Source: Pirellulales bacterium
Lineage (GTDB): Bacteria > Planctomycetota > Planctomycetia > Pirellulales > JANQPP01
Direction: 5' to 3'
Length of the DNA: 37,313 nt
NCBI GenBank assembly: GCA_028289405.1
Contig: JANQPP010000108.1
Coordinates: forward strand, 1-37,313
A model generated the notes under the pieces. That model did not search any database. It was not told the origin of the DNA and saw only the letters and a list, made by a program, of their open reading frames with translations. Below, piece by piece: positions 23,947 to 32,597 of this stretch (the first letter of the stretch is position 1; each line of letters starts with the position of its first letter). The position numbers and the translations under genes are program-made.

Positions 23947-24498
23947 ATGACCAGAACACCGGACCAACTACGTCAGGATCTGCTGGTTCTGCAAGCCCAA
24001 AGTGGGGACCGCGACGCTTTGGAGCAGTTGGTACGTCTGTGGCAAACGCGGCTGTGGAGCGTAGCGCTGGCGAAGTCCGGTGATCACGATGCAGCGTGGG
24101 AGATCTCACAAGAGGCCTGGGTAGAGATTTTCCGAGGATTGCGCGGCTTGCGGGAGGCGGAGGCGTTTGGTCGATGGGCTACTCGGATCGTTTCCAACAT
24201 CGCAGCGCAACGTATTAGACGACGCCAGAGGCATGTTCGCGCTCTGGAAAAAATAGCTGACCAATCAACCACCGTGGCTTCAACTGATGATGCGCATTTT
24301 GAACGTAAACTGCTTTCGGCATTACCAACTTCCCAACGAACAATCATCATCTTGCACTACTTCGAAAAACTCGAAGTCATGGAAATTGCCGAAATGCTGG
24401 ACATCCCTGCTGGCACGGTCAAGAGCCGGCTGTACTACGCACGAAAGAAACTTCGAGACATGTTAGGAGACCATCATGGAAAAGAACGATGCAAGTGA
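23947..24498 (+). CDS. ECF-type (RpoE-like) RNA polymerase sigma factor
   Basis: A 183-aa protein. Region 2 is in the DHDAAWEISQEAWVEIFRGL segment and AFGRWATRIVSNIAAQRIRR; region 4 is in LPTSQRTIIILHYFEKLEVM, EIAEMLDIPAGTVKSRLYYA and RKKLRDML. ATG 23947 has AGGGAG about 5 nt upstream. Its stop overlaps the next gene by 23 nt, so the small membrane protein is co-translated and is the likely regulator. The whole pair sits inside the segment bounded by the inverted 105-bp repeats. The region-4 sequence differs clearly from that of the other sigma factor in the window, so they are not recent duplicates. Confidence 0.93.
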   Translation: MTRTPDQLRQDLLVLQAQSGDRDALEQLVRLWQTRLWSVALAKSGDHDAAWEISQEAWVEIFRGLRGLREAEAFGRWATRIVSNIAAQRIRRRQRHVRALEKIADQSTTVASTDDAHFERKLLSALPTSQRTIIILHYFEKLEVMEIAEMLDIPAGTVKSRLYYARKKLRDMLGDHHGKERCK

Positions 24499-24892
24499 CA
24501 GAAAAATCGTTGAGCATGCCTTGGATAGACCGGACGCGTTTCGGTTGGATCGGGCACGCGAGCGGCTTTTACAGGAGCGGTCGACGGAGTTGTTGATCAT
24601 GAAGTGCATCTGGTGGGTGTGCGCTGGCCTGCAGACGATCATGATTGTCGGATCGATGATCTTCCTTTTCAATACTCAATCAGTCCCGATGCGTTTTCTA
24701 TGTGTGGTAATCGCACTGATCGCACATGAGGGAATGGTCGTCGCCGTGCTGTGGTCAATCATGACGAATGTGCGAATGGACATGCTTCGCCAGCTTAAAG
24801 GCATGGAACTTCAGCTAGCAGAGTTCCGGACGAGTTTCGTAGCTCCACGAAACGACCGCGACGGACCGCACGATGACACGCCGGAGAGCTGA
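24476..24892 (+). CDS. Small two-TM membrane protein, putative sigma-factor regulator
   Basis: A 138-aa protein with a charged cytoplasmic N-terminus (about 45 residues), two membrane segments (about 47-67 and 72-93) and a cytoplasmic C-terminal helix (RMDMLRQLKGMELQLAEFRT). The layout matches the small DUF6768-type proteins encoded just after ECF sigma genes in planctomycetes. No zinc-finger (HxxxCxxC) motif is present, so if it is an anti-sigma factor it is not of the ZAS type. It starts inside the sigma gene. Confidence 0.75.
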   Translation: MEKNDASDRKIVEHALDRPDAFRLDRARERLLQERSTELLIMKCIWWVCAGLQTIMIVGSMIFLFNTQSVPMRFLCVVIALIAHEGMVVAVLWSIMTNVRMDMLRQLKGMELQLAEFRTSFVAPRNDRDGPHDDTPES

Positions 24893-24912
24893 AGTGTGCT
24901 TGTAACGCTAAG

Positions 24913-25017
24913 GAGCCTGGGGACAAAACAACTCGGTATCCGCGAAATGGGACGTCCAGCGGCCGTGAAACACCGATGGACGGACGTCGGCGATGGTTTT
25001 GTCCGTTGGCTTTAAAT
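24913..25017 (-). repeat. 105-bp structured repeat, right copy
   Basis: Inverted copy of 23162-23266, starting 20 nt after the small membrane-protein gene. In this copy the outer stem is GGACAAAAC with GTTTTGTCC (9 bp). Compared with the left copy, the inner end of the stem has changed from G-C to C-G on both sides, and one pair of the inner hairpin has changed from C-G to U-G. Both changes keep pairing, which supports selection for structure. Confidence 0.8.
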
Positions 25018-25266
25018 CCTTCGTGAACATGTCAGATCCGGAGAAGGCAATCGTGAAGGAAGCTCATAAGGAAGTATGACTAACGCGACACTGATATCCA
25101 GTTATACCTCAGCTTGCTGTAGTGCTCTCCACCGCTGGCATTTCACCACTACTCAAAGTTGCGTTGGTCACATCAACGCCGCACTGAATTGCCGCTTAGT
25201 GTTATTGGCCCTGTGATGGGAATGAGCGACGTTGCTTGACTATCGTGATAGCGAAATCGCCGTCAA
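25018..25266. other. Spacer without supported gene
   Basis: A 16-codon frame starting at ATG 25028 (MSDPEKAIVKEAHKEV) reads well but has no support beyond that; it may be a truncated gene start. Nothing else is seen. Confidence 0.25.
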
Positions 25267-26469
25267 TTACTCCCTACCGCTTTCCAGTAGCAAACGTACC
25301 GTCCGTTCGCGGTCATTACGGCGGACGGTAAGCAGGACTTCCTCGCCGGGATCCTTGCTTTCGATGCGGTTCAGCAGACCATCGGCGGTGTGGATCTCCT
25401 CGCCATCGACGGCCACGATCAGATCCGCCTGGCTCACGTCGAGCGTGTCATACTCGTAGACATACGGCCCACGCCGCTGCCGTTTCCGCACCACCTGCAC
25501 GCCGGAGAGCCCGGCTTTTTCGGCGGGACCGCCCGGCTCCACATCCACGACCAGCAGCCCATTCTCCGCTTGGCCCACGCGGGCGATGCCATGCACGCGG
25601 GGAATCACGCTGCCATTTTGAATCAATTCCGGTACGACCCGGGCAATGGTGGTGACGGGGACGGCGAAACCGACCCCCGCACTTTGGCCCGTGGGGCTGG
25701 CGATGGCCGTGTTCATGCCGATCAGCCGGCCTTTGGTGTCGAGCAGCGGTCCGCCCGAATTCCCGGGGTTGATGGCGGCGTCGATCTGGATGATGGAGCG
25801 GATGGTACGTTTGAAATTCACGCTACGGTCCCGGCTGGGGATCGTACGGTTCAGGCTGGAAACGACGCCCGTGGATAAGGTGCGTTCCAGGCCGAAGGGA
25901 TTGCCGATGGCGAACACCCGCTGCCCGACGCGGAGCCGGGTGGAATCTCCTAGTGTGACCGGATGCAGCGCGGAGGACGGGGCTTCAATGCGGATCACCG
26001 CCACGTCGTGCGTGGGGGCTTCGCCTACGATTTCCGCGTCATACATGTCGCCATCCAGCGTGACCTGGATATCACGTGCCCCCTCGATGACGTGGTAGTT
26101 CGTGACAATGTGACCACGCTTATCTAGGACAAAACCGGAGCCCATGCCCTTGGAGGGGACTTCCAGGTCCATCATGAAGAAGTTTCCGCGCCGGAAGGAG
26201 CGGGTATTAATATTCACCACGCTGGGGCTGGCTTTTTCGTAGACAGAGATATTCACCCGTTCATCGGGCGTCAGCGTTTCGGTTCCCGTGGCCGGTGAAC
26301 GTCTCGGCACAGAGCCAGCGGATTCGGAGCGAAAGCCGACGTTGTTACGCGGCAGTCGAATGCGCTGCGCCTCTGCCCGCGACAGCCATGCCTCGTCGGT
26401 TTGCCATGCTTGAAACATGGCTCCCGCCGCGAAGGAAACCAGCGCGAATACCGCGATCGTCCGTTTCAT
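25267..26469 (-). CDS. HtrA/DegP-type periplasmic serine protease with PDZ domain
   Basis: A 400-aa protein. Hydrophobic N-terminus (TIAVFALVSFAAGAMF), signal peptide or anchor. Trypsin-like domain with the complete triad: His126 (TNYHVIEGA), Asp155 (THDVAVIRI) and Ser238 (NPGNSGGPL). One PDZ domain follows (about 300-395) with a basic insertion (VVRKRQRRGPYVYEYDTL) not usual for the family. It degrades or refolds damaged envelope proteins. ATG 26469 has GAGGAGG at 7-nt spacing. It is transcribed divergently from the exported orphan gene at 26845, and it lies next to the ECF locus, fitting an envelope-stress regulon (inference). Confidence 0.93.
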   Translation of the reverse strand: MKRTIAVFALVSFAAGAMFQAWQTDEAWLSRAEAQRIRLPRNNVGFRSESAGSVPRRSPATGTETLTPDERVNISVYEKASPSVVNINTRSFRRGNFFMMDLEVPSKGMGSGFVLDKRGHIVTNYHVIEGARDIQVTLDGDMYDAEIVGEAPTHDVAVIRIEAPSSALHPVTLGDSTRLRVGQRVFAIGNPFGLERTLSTGVVSSLNRTIPSRDRSVNFKRTIRSIIQIDAAINPGNSGGPLLDTKGRLIGMNTAIASPTGQSAGVGFAVPVTTIARVVPELIQNGSVIPRVHGIARVGQAENGLLVVDVEPGGPAEKAGLSGVQVVRKRQRRGPYVYEYDTLDVSQADLIVAVDGEEIHTADGLLNRIESKDPGEEVLLTVRRNDRERTVRLLLESGRE

Positions 26470-26844
26470 TCGATGTCCTCCTCTTGCCAGGATCGGGCAG
26501 TTCCGAAGCGAGCCCGCCGGGAAAATTGCCTGCTTTTTTCTGCAATTCGCGTATTCCAGCTCCCCTGAACAGTACGCAACCGTTCCACCGGTAGTTTCCG
26601 CTTGGGGCCAGATCTCGTACCAGTTTGGCGAAAAATTTCCGGTTCTGATCCGTGTCGAGCCTGTTTCGCTAGTTGTTCAGGCTGTAAGGGCGCCCCGAAT
26701 TTTCCAGATATCCCATGTTGTCTAGGCCGATGATTTCCCATGGCCCGCCTCGTTAGACGTCTCCCCGTACGGAATGAGGGGGGAGAGAGAATCCCCTTCA
26801 CCAACATTCCGGGCACGGCAAATCCGCATCAAGGAGGATCGGTA
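26470..26844. other. 375-nt divergent promoter region
   Basis: Lies between the HtrA gene (minus) and the exported orphan gene (+). It must contain both promoters. No clear -10/-35 pair or repeat stands out, and the open frame running from 26740 into the downstream gene reads as non-coding before 26845. Confidence 0.35.
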
Positions 26845-28182
26845 ATGACCATGCATCGCTCACGCCTGGCACTGGCTGGGCTCTGTCTTTCCCTGTGTGG
26901 CGTGCTGTTCACGACCGGTCGCGCTGAACGGCAGAACCAACTCCGGCAAGAATCTTTCGCCGCGAAAGCTCGGTCGCATTTGGCCCAAGCCCCGCGTATC
27001 GCTCGAACCACATGGGTACCCTTGGATGAAACCACGTCTTCATCGGAGTTGGCGAGCATCACCGACATGGAACCTGGCGCCTCCCACGTGCTTCCCTTGA
27101 AGCGAGCCGCGGCGCCGGCGGCCATGGTGTGGTGGGAACCGGCACCTATGTTGAACTCCTATTTGGTTGTTGCGGATGGACCACGAGTCCCTTTGCACCG
27201 CACTTCGCCGGGATTGGGGTTGGCCAGCGACATGCCTTCTTCGGATGTTTCGCTTTTCGGGGCTTCGGCGTTTGGGGTGATTTCTTCTCCTCATGAAGCC
27301 GCGATGCTGCTTCCCTGTTCATGGCGTGAAAGCCAACCGACAGAAGCCGTGGCGACGGAGAAGTCCGACGTAGCGCAGGTTGAGGCGGTTCCTCAACGGC
27401 CTTCGACGAACCAGAATCCCCGAGAATTCCTGGCCAATCTGGGAGTCGCTTACTTCCGGCATTTCGCCACGGGCGGCGAAAAGGTGGCGAAAGCCTGGTA
27501 CGGACTACAAGATATCGCGGGAGAGGCTTGGCTTCGGTACCGCTACAACGCGTTGGAAATGTCATATCCGGAAATCTCCAGGGCGATCGCGGCTTTGGAT
27601 GCACCGCTTCCGCCGGAAACCCAGACGGTGCCGAAGGTTAGACCGGAGATTCGTCATATCGAGCCGAATGCCGTGGCCGAAAACCCGCCTGTTCCCGCAA
27701 GACGTTCGAATCCGCTGAGAGTCGCCATGTCGGAAAGTGAAGAACGTCTCCGCAGGGCACCTTTCGCGGACGCCACGCTCGGCAAACTCTCCGAATTCAT
27801 CCAATGGTCGACCACTATCGAGGAGTTGTCTTCCAGACAAAACCCCTTGTCCAAAAAGGAGATAGAGCACGCCGAGGCCGCATCTTCTTCTATGCCCTGG
27901 GAAGGTCCGTTGGCGGCGTTGCCGGTCCCGGGCAGCGCCGAGCAGGCCTCGGCTTCCCACGCGGATGAGGGCTGCACGGTGGAGGCGTGGCAGGCGGAGC
28001 AGGGCGTGAAACCAGACCCGCTATTACCAGCTTCGACGGCGGATTGCGTGGAAGCGGTGAGGCCGATCGCTCAATGGGCCTCGCGGGCACTCCGTTTGAT
28101 GGGGGATTCGCTGTTGTCCGCCTCTGAAGGACTGGCGGTTTTGGCGGAAACGCCCCAATCCACCAGCACGAGACTGCTTTAG
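26845..28182 (+). CDS. Exported protein of unknown function
   Basis: A 445-aa protein. ATG 26845 has an excellent AAGGAGG at 7-nt spacing. The signal peptide is LALAGLCLSLCGVLFTTGRA. No family recognised. The middle holds a possible helical segment (ATGGEKVAKAWYGLQDIAGE, AWLRYRYNALEMSYPEISRA), flanked by Pro/Ala/Ser/Glu-rich, probably disordered parts. It lies upstream of the VWA/Gly-rich gene on the same strand but is separated from it by 227 nt with a hairpin, so co-transcription is uncertain. Confidence 0.75.
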   Translation: MTMHRSRLALAGLCLSLCGVLFTTGRAERQNQLRQESFAAKARSHLAQAPRIARTTWVPLDETTSSSELASITDMEPGASHVLPLKRAAAPAAMVWWEPAPMLNSYLVVADGPRVPLHRTSPGLGLASDMPSSDVSLFGASAFGVISSPHEAAMLLPCSWRESQPTEAVATEKSDVAQVEAVPQRPSTNQNPREFLANLGVAYFRHFATGGEKVAKAWYGLQDIAGEAWLRYRYNALEMSYPEISRAIAALDAPLPPETQTVPKVRPEIRHIEPNAVAENPPVPARRSNPLRVAMSESEERLRRAPFADATLGKLSEFIQWSTTIEELSSRQNPLSKKEIEHAEAASSSMPWEGPLAALPVPGSAEQASASHADEGCTVEAWQAEQGVKPDPLLPASTADCVEAVRPIAQWASRALRLMGDSLLSASEGLAVLAETPQSTSTRLL

Positions 28183-28207
28183 TAAGGTTGGCGGATATTA
28201 CTGCGGG

Positions 28208-28228
28208 CGGAGGCTGCATCCTCCGTTT
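28208..28228 (+). terminator. Possible intrinsic terminator after the exported orphan gene
   Basis: CGGAGG (28208-28213) and CCTCCG (28220-28225) form a 6-bp GC-rich stem with a 6-nt loop, followed by only TTT. It is placed 25 nt after the stop codon. The short T-run makes it a weak case. Confidence 0.4.
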
Positions 28229-28409
28229 CGCTCGCTCTTCGCAATCCGCATATTTCGCCGAGATTCTTTTTTTGGTGGCGTGGCGAAAAAAAACTGAATA
28301 CAATAGCTGCATTGTTCACCAGCGGGGCCGATTTTCTCTCGTGGGACGCCGGGAGTGCGCCGGAACACGCACTTGCCGGGCAGCGATTCAGTAGCCGGAG
28401 CATAGATCA

Positions 28410-31400
28410 ATGGGAAGATGTTTCCTGCGCCGTTTTCGTCGTTTTTCTCTGGGGTTATTGTCCGCGGGCGTGTTGATGTCGTCCGCCTGGGCGGGCGCCG
28501 GTGAACCTGCCGCGCGCCTCGACGCTTACCAGCAAGCAGATGGAGACGCCTTTTTCGCGCTGAGCTTGACCCCCGGCAGCTCTGCGGCACCAGCAGCCGG
28601 TGGTCGCGACATTGCCGTGCTGTTCGATACTTCCGCGAGCCAGATCGGTGAGTATCGGGAAAAGGGCATGGCTGCTTTGGAAGGTCTATTGTCACGGCTC
28701 GGCGATCAAGATCGCGTGAAACTCTTCGCCGTCGATACGCAAGCCGAGGCACTGCACGACAACTTCACTGATCCGGGGAGCGTGGAAATGAAAACCGCGC
28801 TCCGGAAGCTTCAAGATCGCGTGCCGCTGGGGGCCACCGACTTCGAAATCGTGCTCGATACGCTGAGCTTGGCGTATTCCGATGACGACGCATCCCCGAA
28901 GGCCGCGCTTTATATCGGCGATGGCGTGGCCCTGGCCAATCTGCTGGGGACGGTGGAATTTCAAGAGTTGATCCAAAATCTGGTCGCGCGGCAGATCCCC
29001 CTTTCGAGCTATGCCGTGGGTCCTCGGGCGGATGGGCATTTCCTGGCCGTCCTCGGAAACCACACCGGTGGCATGCTGCTGATCGATGACACCGAAGTTT
29101 CCCCCATGGACGCGGCGGAATTCTTGGCCCAGGTCGCCCGTCAGCCGGTGTATTATCCTCGGCAAGTCGACCTGCCGGAGAGTTTGCAAGAGACACTGCC
29201 CACCGTGATGCCTCCGCTTCGCGCGGACCGGGACACGGTGTTGATTGGTCGCGGTTCCCTCTCCGAACCGGTCGAAATCCGCGTCACCGCCGTTGCTCAC
29301 GGCGAACCGGTCGAATTTTCCTGGACGGCTCAACCTGCGGACGAATCGGGTGATGAGCACGCTTACTTGGCCACGCTGGTGAAAAATTCGGAAGCGAATG
29401 ATGGCATGGCCTTGGCGACGCTGGGCACGGCGGGGTTGCGGGAATACCGTTACTTGCAAGTCCGGGACAACCGCCAACTCGTGAAGTTGGGACGCCAAGC
29501 CGCGCTCTTGGGGCAATGGGAAGAAGCGGATTCGCTCGTCGAGGAAGCCCTGCGACGTGACCCACGGGACAACGAAGCCCTCGCGCTACAAGGTGCCGTG
29601 CGACGCGCGGCCAATCAAGATGAAGGCTCCTCCGATTTGGTGTTGGTCAATCTACAAACAATCGGAGAGGAAGATGCTCAGCCGGCCGAGGCCGGCGATC
29701 CTTATGTCGCGCTGGATCAGCCGGAGCGTCCCGGCGGTTTGCTCGATGCCTACGAAACCGAGCGTCGCGTTCTCAATCAGGCCGTGCAAGCGGACGTGGC
29801 GGACTTGCTCAATCAATCCCGCCGCCGCATGAGTGACCAGCCGGACGTGGTCATTCAAGACCTCAAACTGCTGCAAGAGCGTTTGGATCGCGCCGATGTT
29901 GATCCCGAAGTCCGCCAGCAATTGCTGGCCCAAGTCGAACACGCCCTGCGGATGGCCAACCGGCGGCTCATTGAAAAGGAAGACGCGGACCTCCGGGCCG
30001 CCGAGACTTTGGCCGCCGCGATCGAACGGCAGCGGATCACGGACAATCTGCTCCGAGACGAAGAGAAGGCCAAACAACTCATGGACCGGTTCAATTCGCT
30101 CATGCTGGAAGAGCGTTACGTCGAAGCGGAGGAGATCGCCGAGGAAGTGGTCGACTTGGATCCGACCGTCCCGGTCGGGGTGGCGGCCAAGACCAATGCC
30201 CGCGTGGCCGGTTACTACTTCGAGGCCATGGAACTGCGTGATCGGCGTTATCGTGGCGTAATGCGGGCTCTCACACAGGTGGAAGAGAAGGCCATCCCTC
30301 AAGCGGACGATCCGCCCATCATCTATCCGCCGGCCGATTTCTGGCGGGAAATCACGGAAAAACGCGAGAAATATAAGGCGGCCGACGTCTTCGAACCGAA
30401 TGCCCGCGAACAACGGATCTTCGACGAGTTGGAAACGACCACGGAGATGCAATATGTTGAGCAGCCGCTTTCGGTCGTGATGGATGATCTCAAGGACAAA
30501 CATGGCATCGAGATTCAACTCGATACGCGAGCCTTGGAAGACGTGGGCGTCGATAGTGAAACCTTGGTGACGCGAGAAGTCAGCGGAATTTCTCTGAAGG
30601 CCGCGCTGCGGCTGATGCTCGGCGAGCAGGGTTTGACTTTCGCCGTGAAAAATGAAGTGCTGCTGATCACCACGCAGGAAGAGGCGGAGTTGAATGCCCT
30701 TTCCACGCGGGTCTATCCGGTCGGCGATCTGGTGGTGCCGATTCAAAGCGGCGGCCTGGGACTGCTGGGCGGTGGCGGCTTGGGAGGTGGTTTAGGCGGC
30801 GGCCTTGGCGGTGGCCTGGGCGGCGGCGGTCTCGGCGGTGGCGGCTTGGGCGGTGGTGGCCTGGGTGGCGGTGGTTTTGGCGGCGGCGGTTTCTTCAACC
30901 TGCCGGATAATTTCCCCATGATCCGCCAGGGCGGTTTCTTCTCCGTGGCGGATGATCTCGTGCTCACCAAGTCCCCGAATTCCAAGGAAAAAGGCAAGGA
31001 ATCCAAAGTAGCGGCCAGCCAGTCGACTGCCGGCGATGCGGAATCCGCTAATCCGCGCTCCATCGAGCTGGACGACTTGGAAAAAGTTGATCCCGCCGAG
31101 CATTGGGAGAACTTTTTTTCCGAGCACGAGCCTTCCCGCGCTGCCGTGCGCGAGGCGGTCCGGCAGCTCATGAAACGCCGCCGGCTGGAGCATGTGGCCG
31201 CCTTGATCCAAAGTGCCCTGCGGCACGGACAAGCCCAGCCCTGGATGTACGAGGCACTCGGTTTGGCCCTCCAGATTCAGGGCCGTCCCGCCGCGGAGAT
31301 TGAGCGGGTCTTGATGTCGGCTCTCGATTTTACCACGGACGTGAATGAGTGGATGTACGTGGCGCTCTACATGTCGCGCAGCGGACTCGAGGAACGGGCG

Positions 31401-32573
31401 CTGCGGCTCTTTCGACAGATTTCTCAAGTCGATCCGCAACGGGCGGAGCTATACATGCATGGCTTGGAAGTGGCGCAGCGCGTGAGAAACACGGAAGGCA
31501 TTCGCTGGGCCACCCTCGGCGTGTTGCGGCAAGCCTGGCCAGCGGATCAAGCCGAAATCGCCGAGCGCGCGCAGCGAGCCGCGAAGGCCATGTTGGTTTC
31601 CTTGAAGGAGTCCGGCGAGGAGAAGCAGGCCCAGGAGTTCGAGGCGGACCTGCGCGAAGCACTGCGTCGCGACTGTCTTGTGCGAGTTACCTGGACCGGG
31701 GATGCCGACATTGATCTCTTAATGCAAGAGCCGACGGGAACCGTCTGTTCCCTGCGGCAACCTCGCACCTCCGCCGGCGGTGTCCTGCTGGGGGATACCG
31801 TCTCCACGTCACAGCGGCAGTCCGCCGCGGGCTACTCGGAGATTTATGTCTGCCCCGAGGCATTCTCTGGAAAGTACCGCTTACAGGTGCGGCGTGTCTG
31901 GGGCGAAGTGACCTCCGGTCAAGTTACGGTGGATGTCGTGACGCACTACCGCACCAAGCAGGCACGGCATCTGCGTAAACAAATCTCCTTGGGTGCTGAA
32001 GACGCGGCGGCGGTGGTCTTCAACTTGAAGGACGGTCGCCGAGAAGAAGAGCTTCCCGCCGAACGGGTAGCCCACGCGGCGGCACAGCAGATGCAACGCA
32101 ATCGCGCCATCCTGGCCCAGCAACTCAACGCCGTGACGGACACCGGTTCGTTGAGCGACCTTGAGCTTTCCCGCCGGCGGGCCTTTGCCGTCAATCCTCG
32201 GCGCCGTCTGCGTAACGCGGTCGGCTTCCAGCCGGTTATCCAAACCTTACCGGAGGGTACGATCTTGTTCGCGACCGCCGTGGTCTCGGCGGACCGGCGT
32301 TACGTGCGTATCACCCCCTCGCCGCAATTCTCCCTGATCGGCGAAGTGACCACCTTCAACATCGAAGGCGGCCAAACGGGCGGTGGCGCCGGCGGTGCCG
32401 GTGTGGGTGGCGGCGGCCTGGGCGGCGGTGGCTTGGGCGGTGGCGGCCTGGGCGGCGGTGGCCTGGGTGGTGGCGGCCTCGGAGGAGGTGGTTTCGGCGG
32501 CGGAGGCGGGGGTTTTGGTGGCGGAGGCGGCGGTTTTGGCGGTGGCGCCGGCGGTGGCGGCGGTTTCTTTTAG
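28410..32573 (+). CDS. Giant exported VWA / STN-like / Gly-rich repeat protein
   Basis: A 1387-aa protein. Signal peptide LGLLSAGVLMSSAWAGAGE. Parts in order: a von Willebrand A-like domain (about 60-260) with a MIDAS-like DTSAS in IAVLFDTSASQIGEY; beta region and TPR-like helices (about 290-660); an STN-like domain as in secretins and TonB receptors (about 676-760; PLSVVMDDLKDKHGIEIQLD, ISLKAALRLMLGEQGLTFAV); a first Gly tract of GGGGL units (about 781-828) ending in GGFF; a helical-repeat region (about 890-1080); a beta region; and a terminal Gly tract (about 1323-1387) also ending in GGFF. It is probably surface- or periplasm-located. Proteins of this general build recur in planctomycetes without known function. 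ATG 28410 has GGAG about 9 nt upstream. The Gly tracts are encoded by 15-nt near-repeats that could change length by slippage in phase. Confidence 0.85.
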   Translation: MGRCFLRRFRRFSLGLLSAGVLMSSAWAGAGEPAARLDAYQQADGDAFFALSLTPGSSAAPAAGGRDIAVLFDTSASQIGEYREKGMAALEGLLSRLGDQDRVKLFAVDTQAEALHDNFTDPGSVEMKTALRKLQDRVPLGATDFEIVLDTLSLAYSDDDASPKAALYIGDGVALANLLGTVEFQELIQNLVARQIPLSSYAVGPRADGHFLAVLGNHTGGMLLIDDTEVSPMDAAEFLAQVARQPVYYPRQVDLPESLQETLPTVMPPLRADRDTVLIGRGSLSEPVEIRVTAVAHGEPVEFSWTAQPADESGDEHAYLATLVKNSEANDGMALATLGTAGLREYRYLQVRDNRQLVKLGRQAALLGQWEEADSLVEEALRRDPRDNEALALQGAVRRAANQDEGSSDLVLVNLQTIGEEDAQPAEAGDPYVALDQPERPGGLLDAYETERRVLNQAVQADVADLLNQSRRRMSDQPDVVIQDLKLLQERLDRADVDPEVRQQLLAQVEHALRMANRRLIEKEDADLRAAETLAAAIERQRITDNLLRDEEKAKQLMDRFNSLMLEERYVEAEEIAEEVVDLDPTVPVGVAAKTNARVAGYYFEAMELRDRRYRGVMRALTQVEEKAIPQADDPPIIYPPADFWREITEKREKYKAADVFEPNAREQRIFDELETTTEMQYVEQPLSVVMDDLKDKHGIEIQLDTRALEDVGVDSETLVTREVSGISLKAALRLMLGEQGLTFAVKNEVLLITTQEEAELNALSTRVYPVGDLVVPIQSGGLGLLGGGGLGGGLGGGLGGGLGGGGLGGGGLGGGGLGGGGFGGGGFFNLPDNFPMIRQGGFFSVADDLVLTKSPNSKEKGKESKVAASQSTAGDAESANPRSIELDDLEKVDPAEHWENFFSEHEPSRAAVREAVRQLMKRRRLEHVAALIQSALRHGQAQPWMYEALGLALQIQGRPAAEIERVLMSALDFTTDVNEWMYVALYMSRSGLEERALRLFRQISQVDPQRAELYMHGLEVAQRVRNTEGIRWATLGVLRQAWPADQAEIAERAQRAAKAMLVSLKESGEEKQAQEFEADLREALRRDCLVRVTWTGDADIDLLMQEPTGTVCSLRQPRTSAGGVLLGDTVSTSQRQSAAGYSEIYVCPEAFSGKYRLQVRRVWGEVTSGQVTVDVVTHYRTKQARHLRKQISLGAEDAAAVVFNLKDGRREEELPAERVAHAAAQQMQRNRAILAQQLNAVTDTGSLSDLELSRRRAFAVNPRRRLRNAVGFQPVIQTLPEGTILFATAVVSADRRYVRITPSPQFSLIGEVTTFNIEGGQTGGGAGGAGVGGGGLGGGGLGGGGLGGGGLGGGGLGGGGFGGGGGGFGGGGGGFGGGAGGGGGFF
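30752..30895 (+). repeat. GGGGL-coding 15-nt tandem repeat, internal tract
   Basis: Near-identical units of the form GGC-GGC-GGT-GGC-TTG code for repeated Gly4-Leu inside the giant exported protein. Because the unit is a multiple of three, unit gain or loss keeps the frame. Confidence 0.75.
32378..32570 (+). repeat. GGGGL/GGGGGF-coding tandem repeat at the C-terminus
   Basis: A second tract with the same codon pattern as 30752-30895, finishing in Gly-rich Phe units and a terminal FF. The two tracts share stretches long enough to recombine, which would delete the ~1.6 kb between them. Confidence 0.75.
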
Positions 32574-32597
32574 AGCGTGTGCCGCGTTCACAAACGC

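Noticed and set aside
23155..25030. Target-site duplication flanking the repeat-bounded segment
   Set aside because: A TCGT occurs near both outer ends but at different distances from the repeat tips, so it is not convincing.
29652..30746. A 364-codon minus-strand open frame inside the giant exported protein gene
   Set aside because: It is antisense to a clear coding frame with domains and mirrors its codon pattern. Long antisense frames are expected in GC-rich genes.
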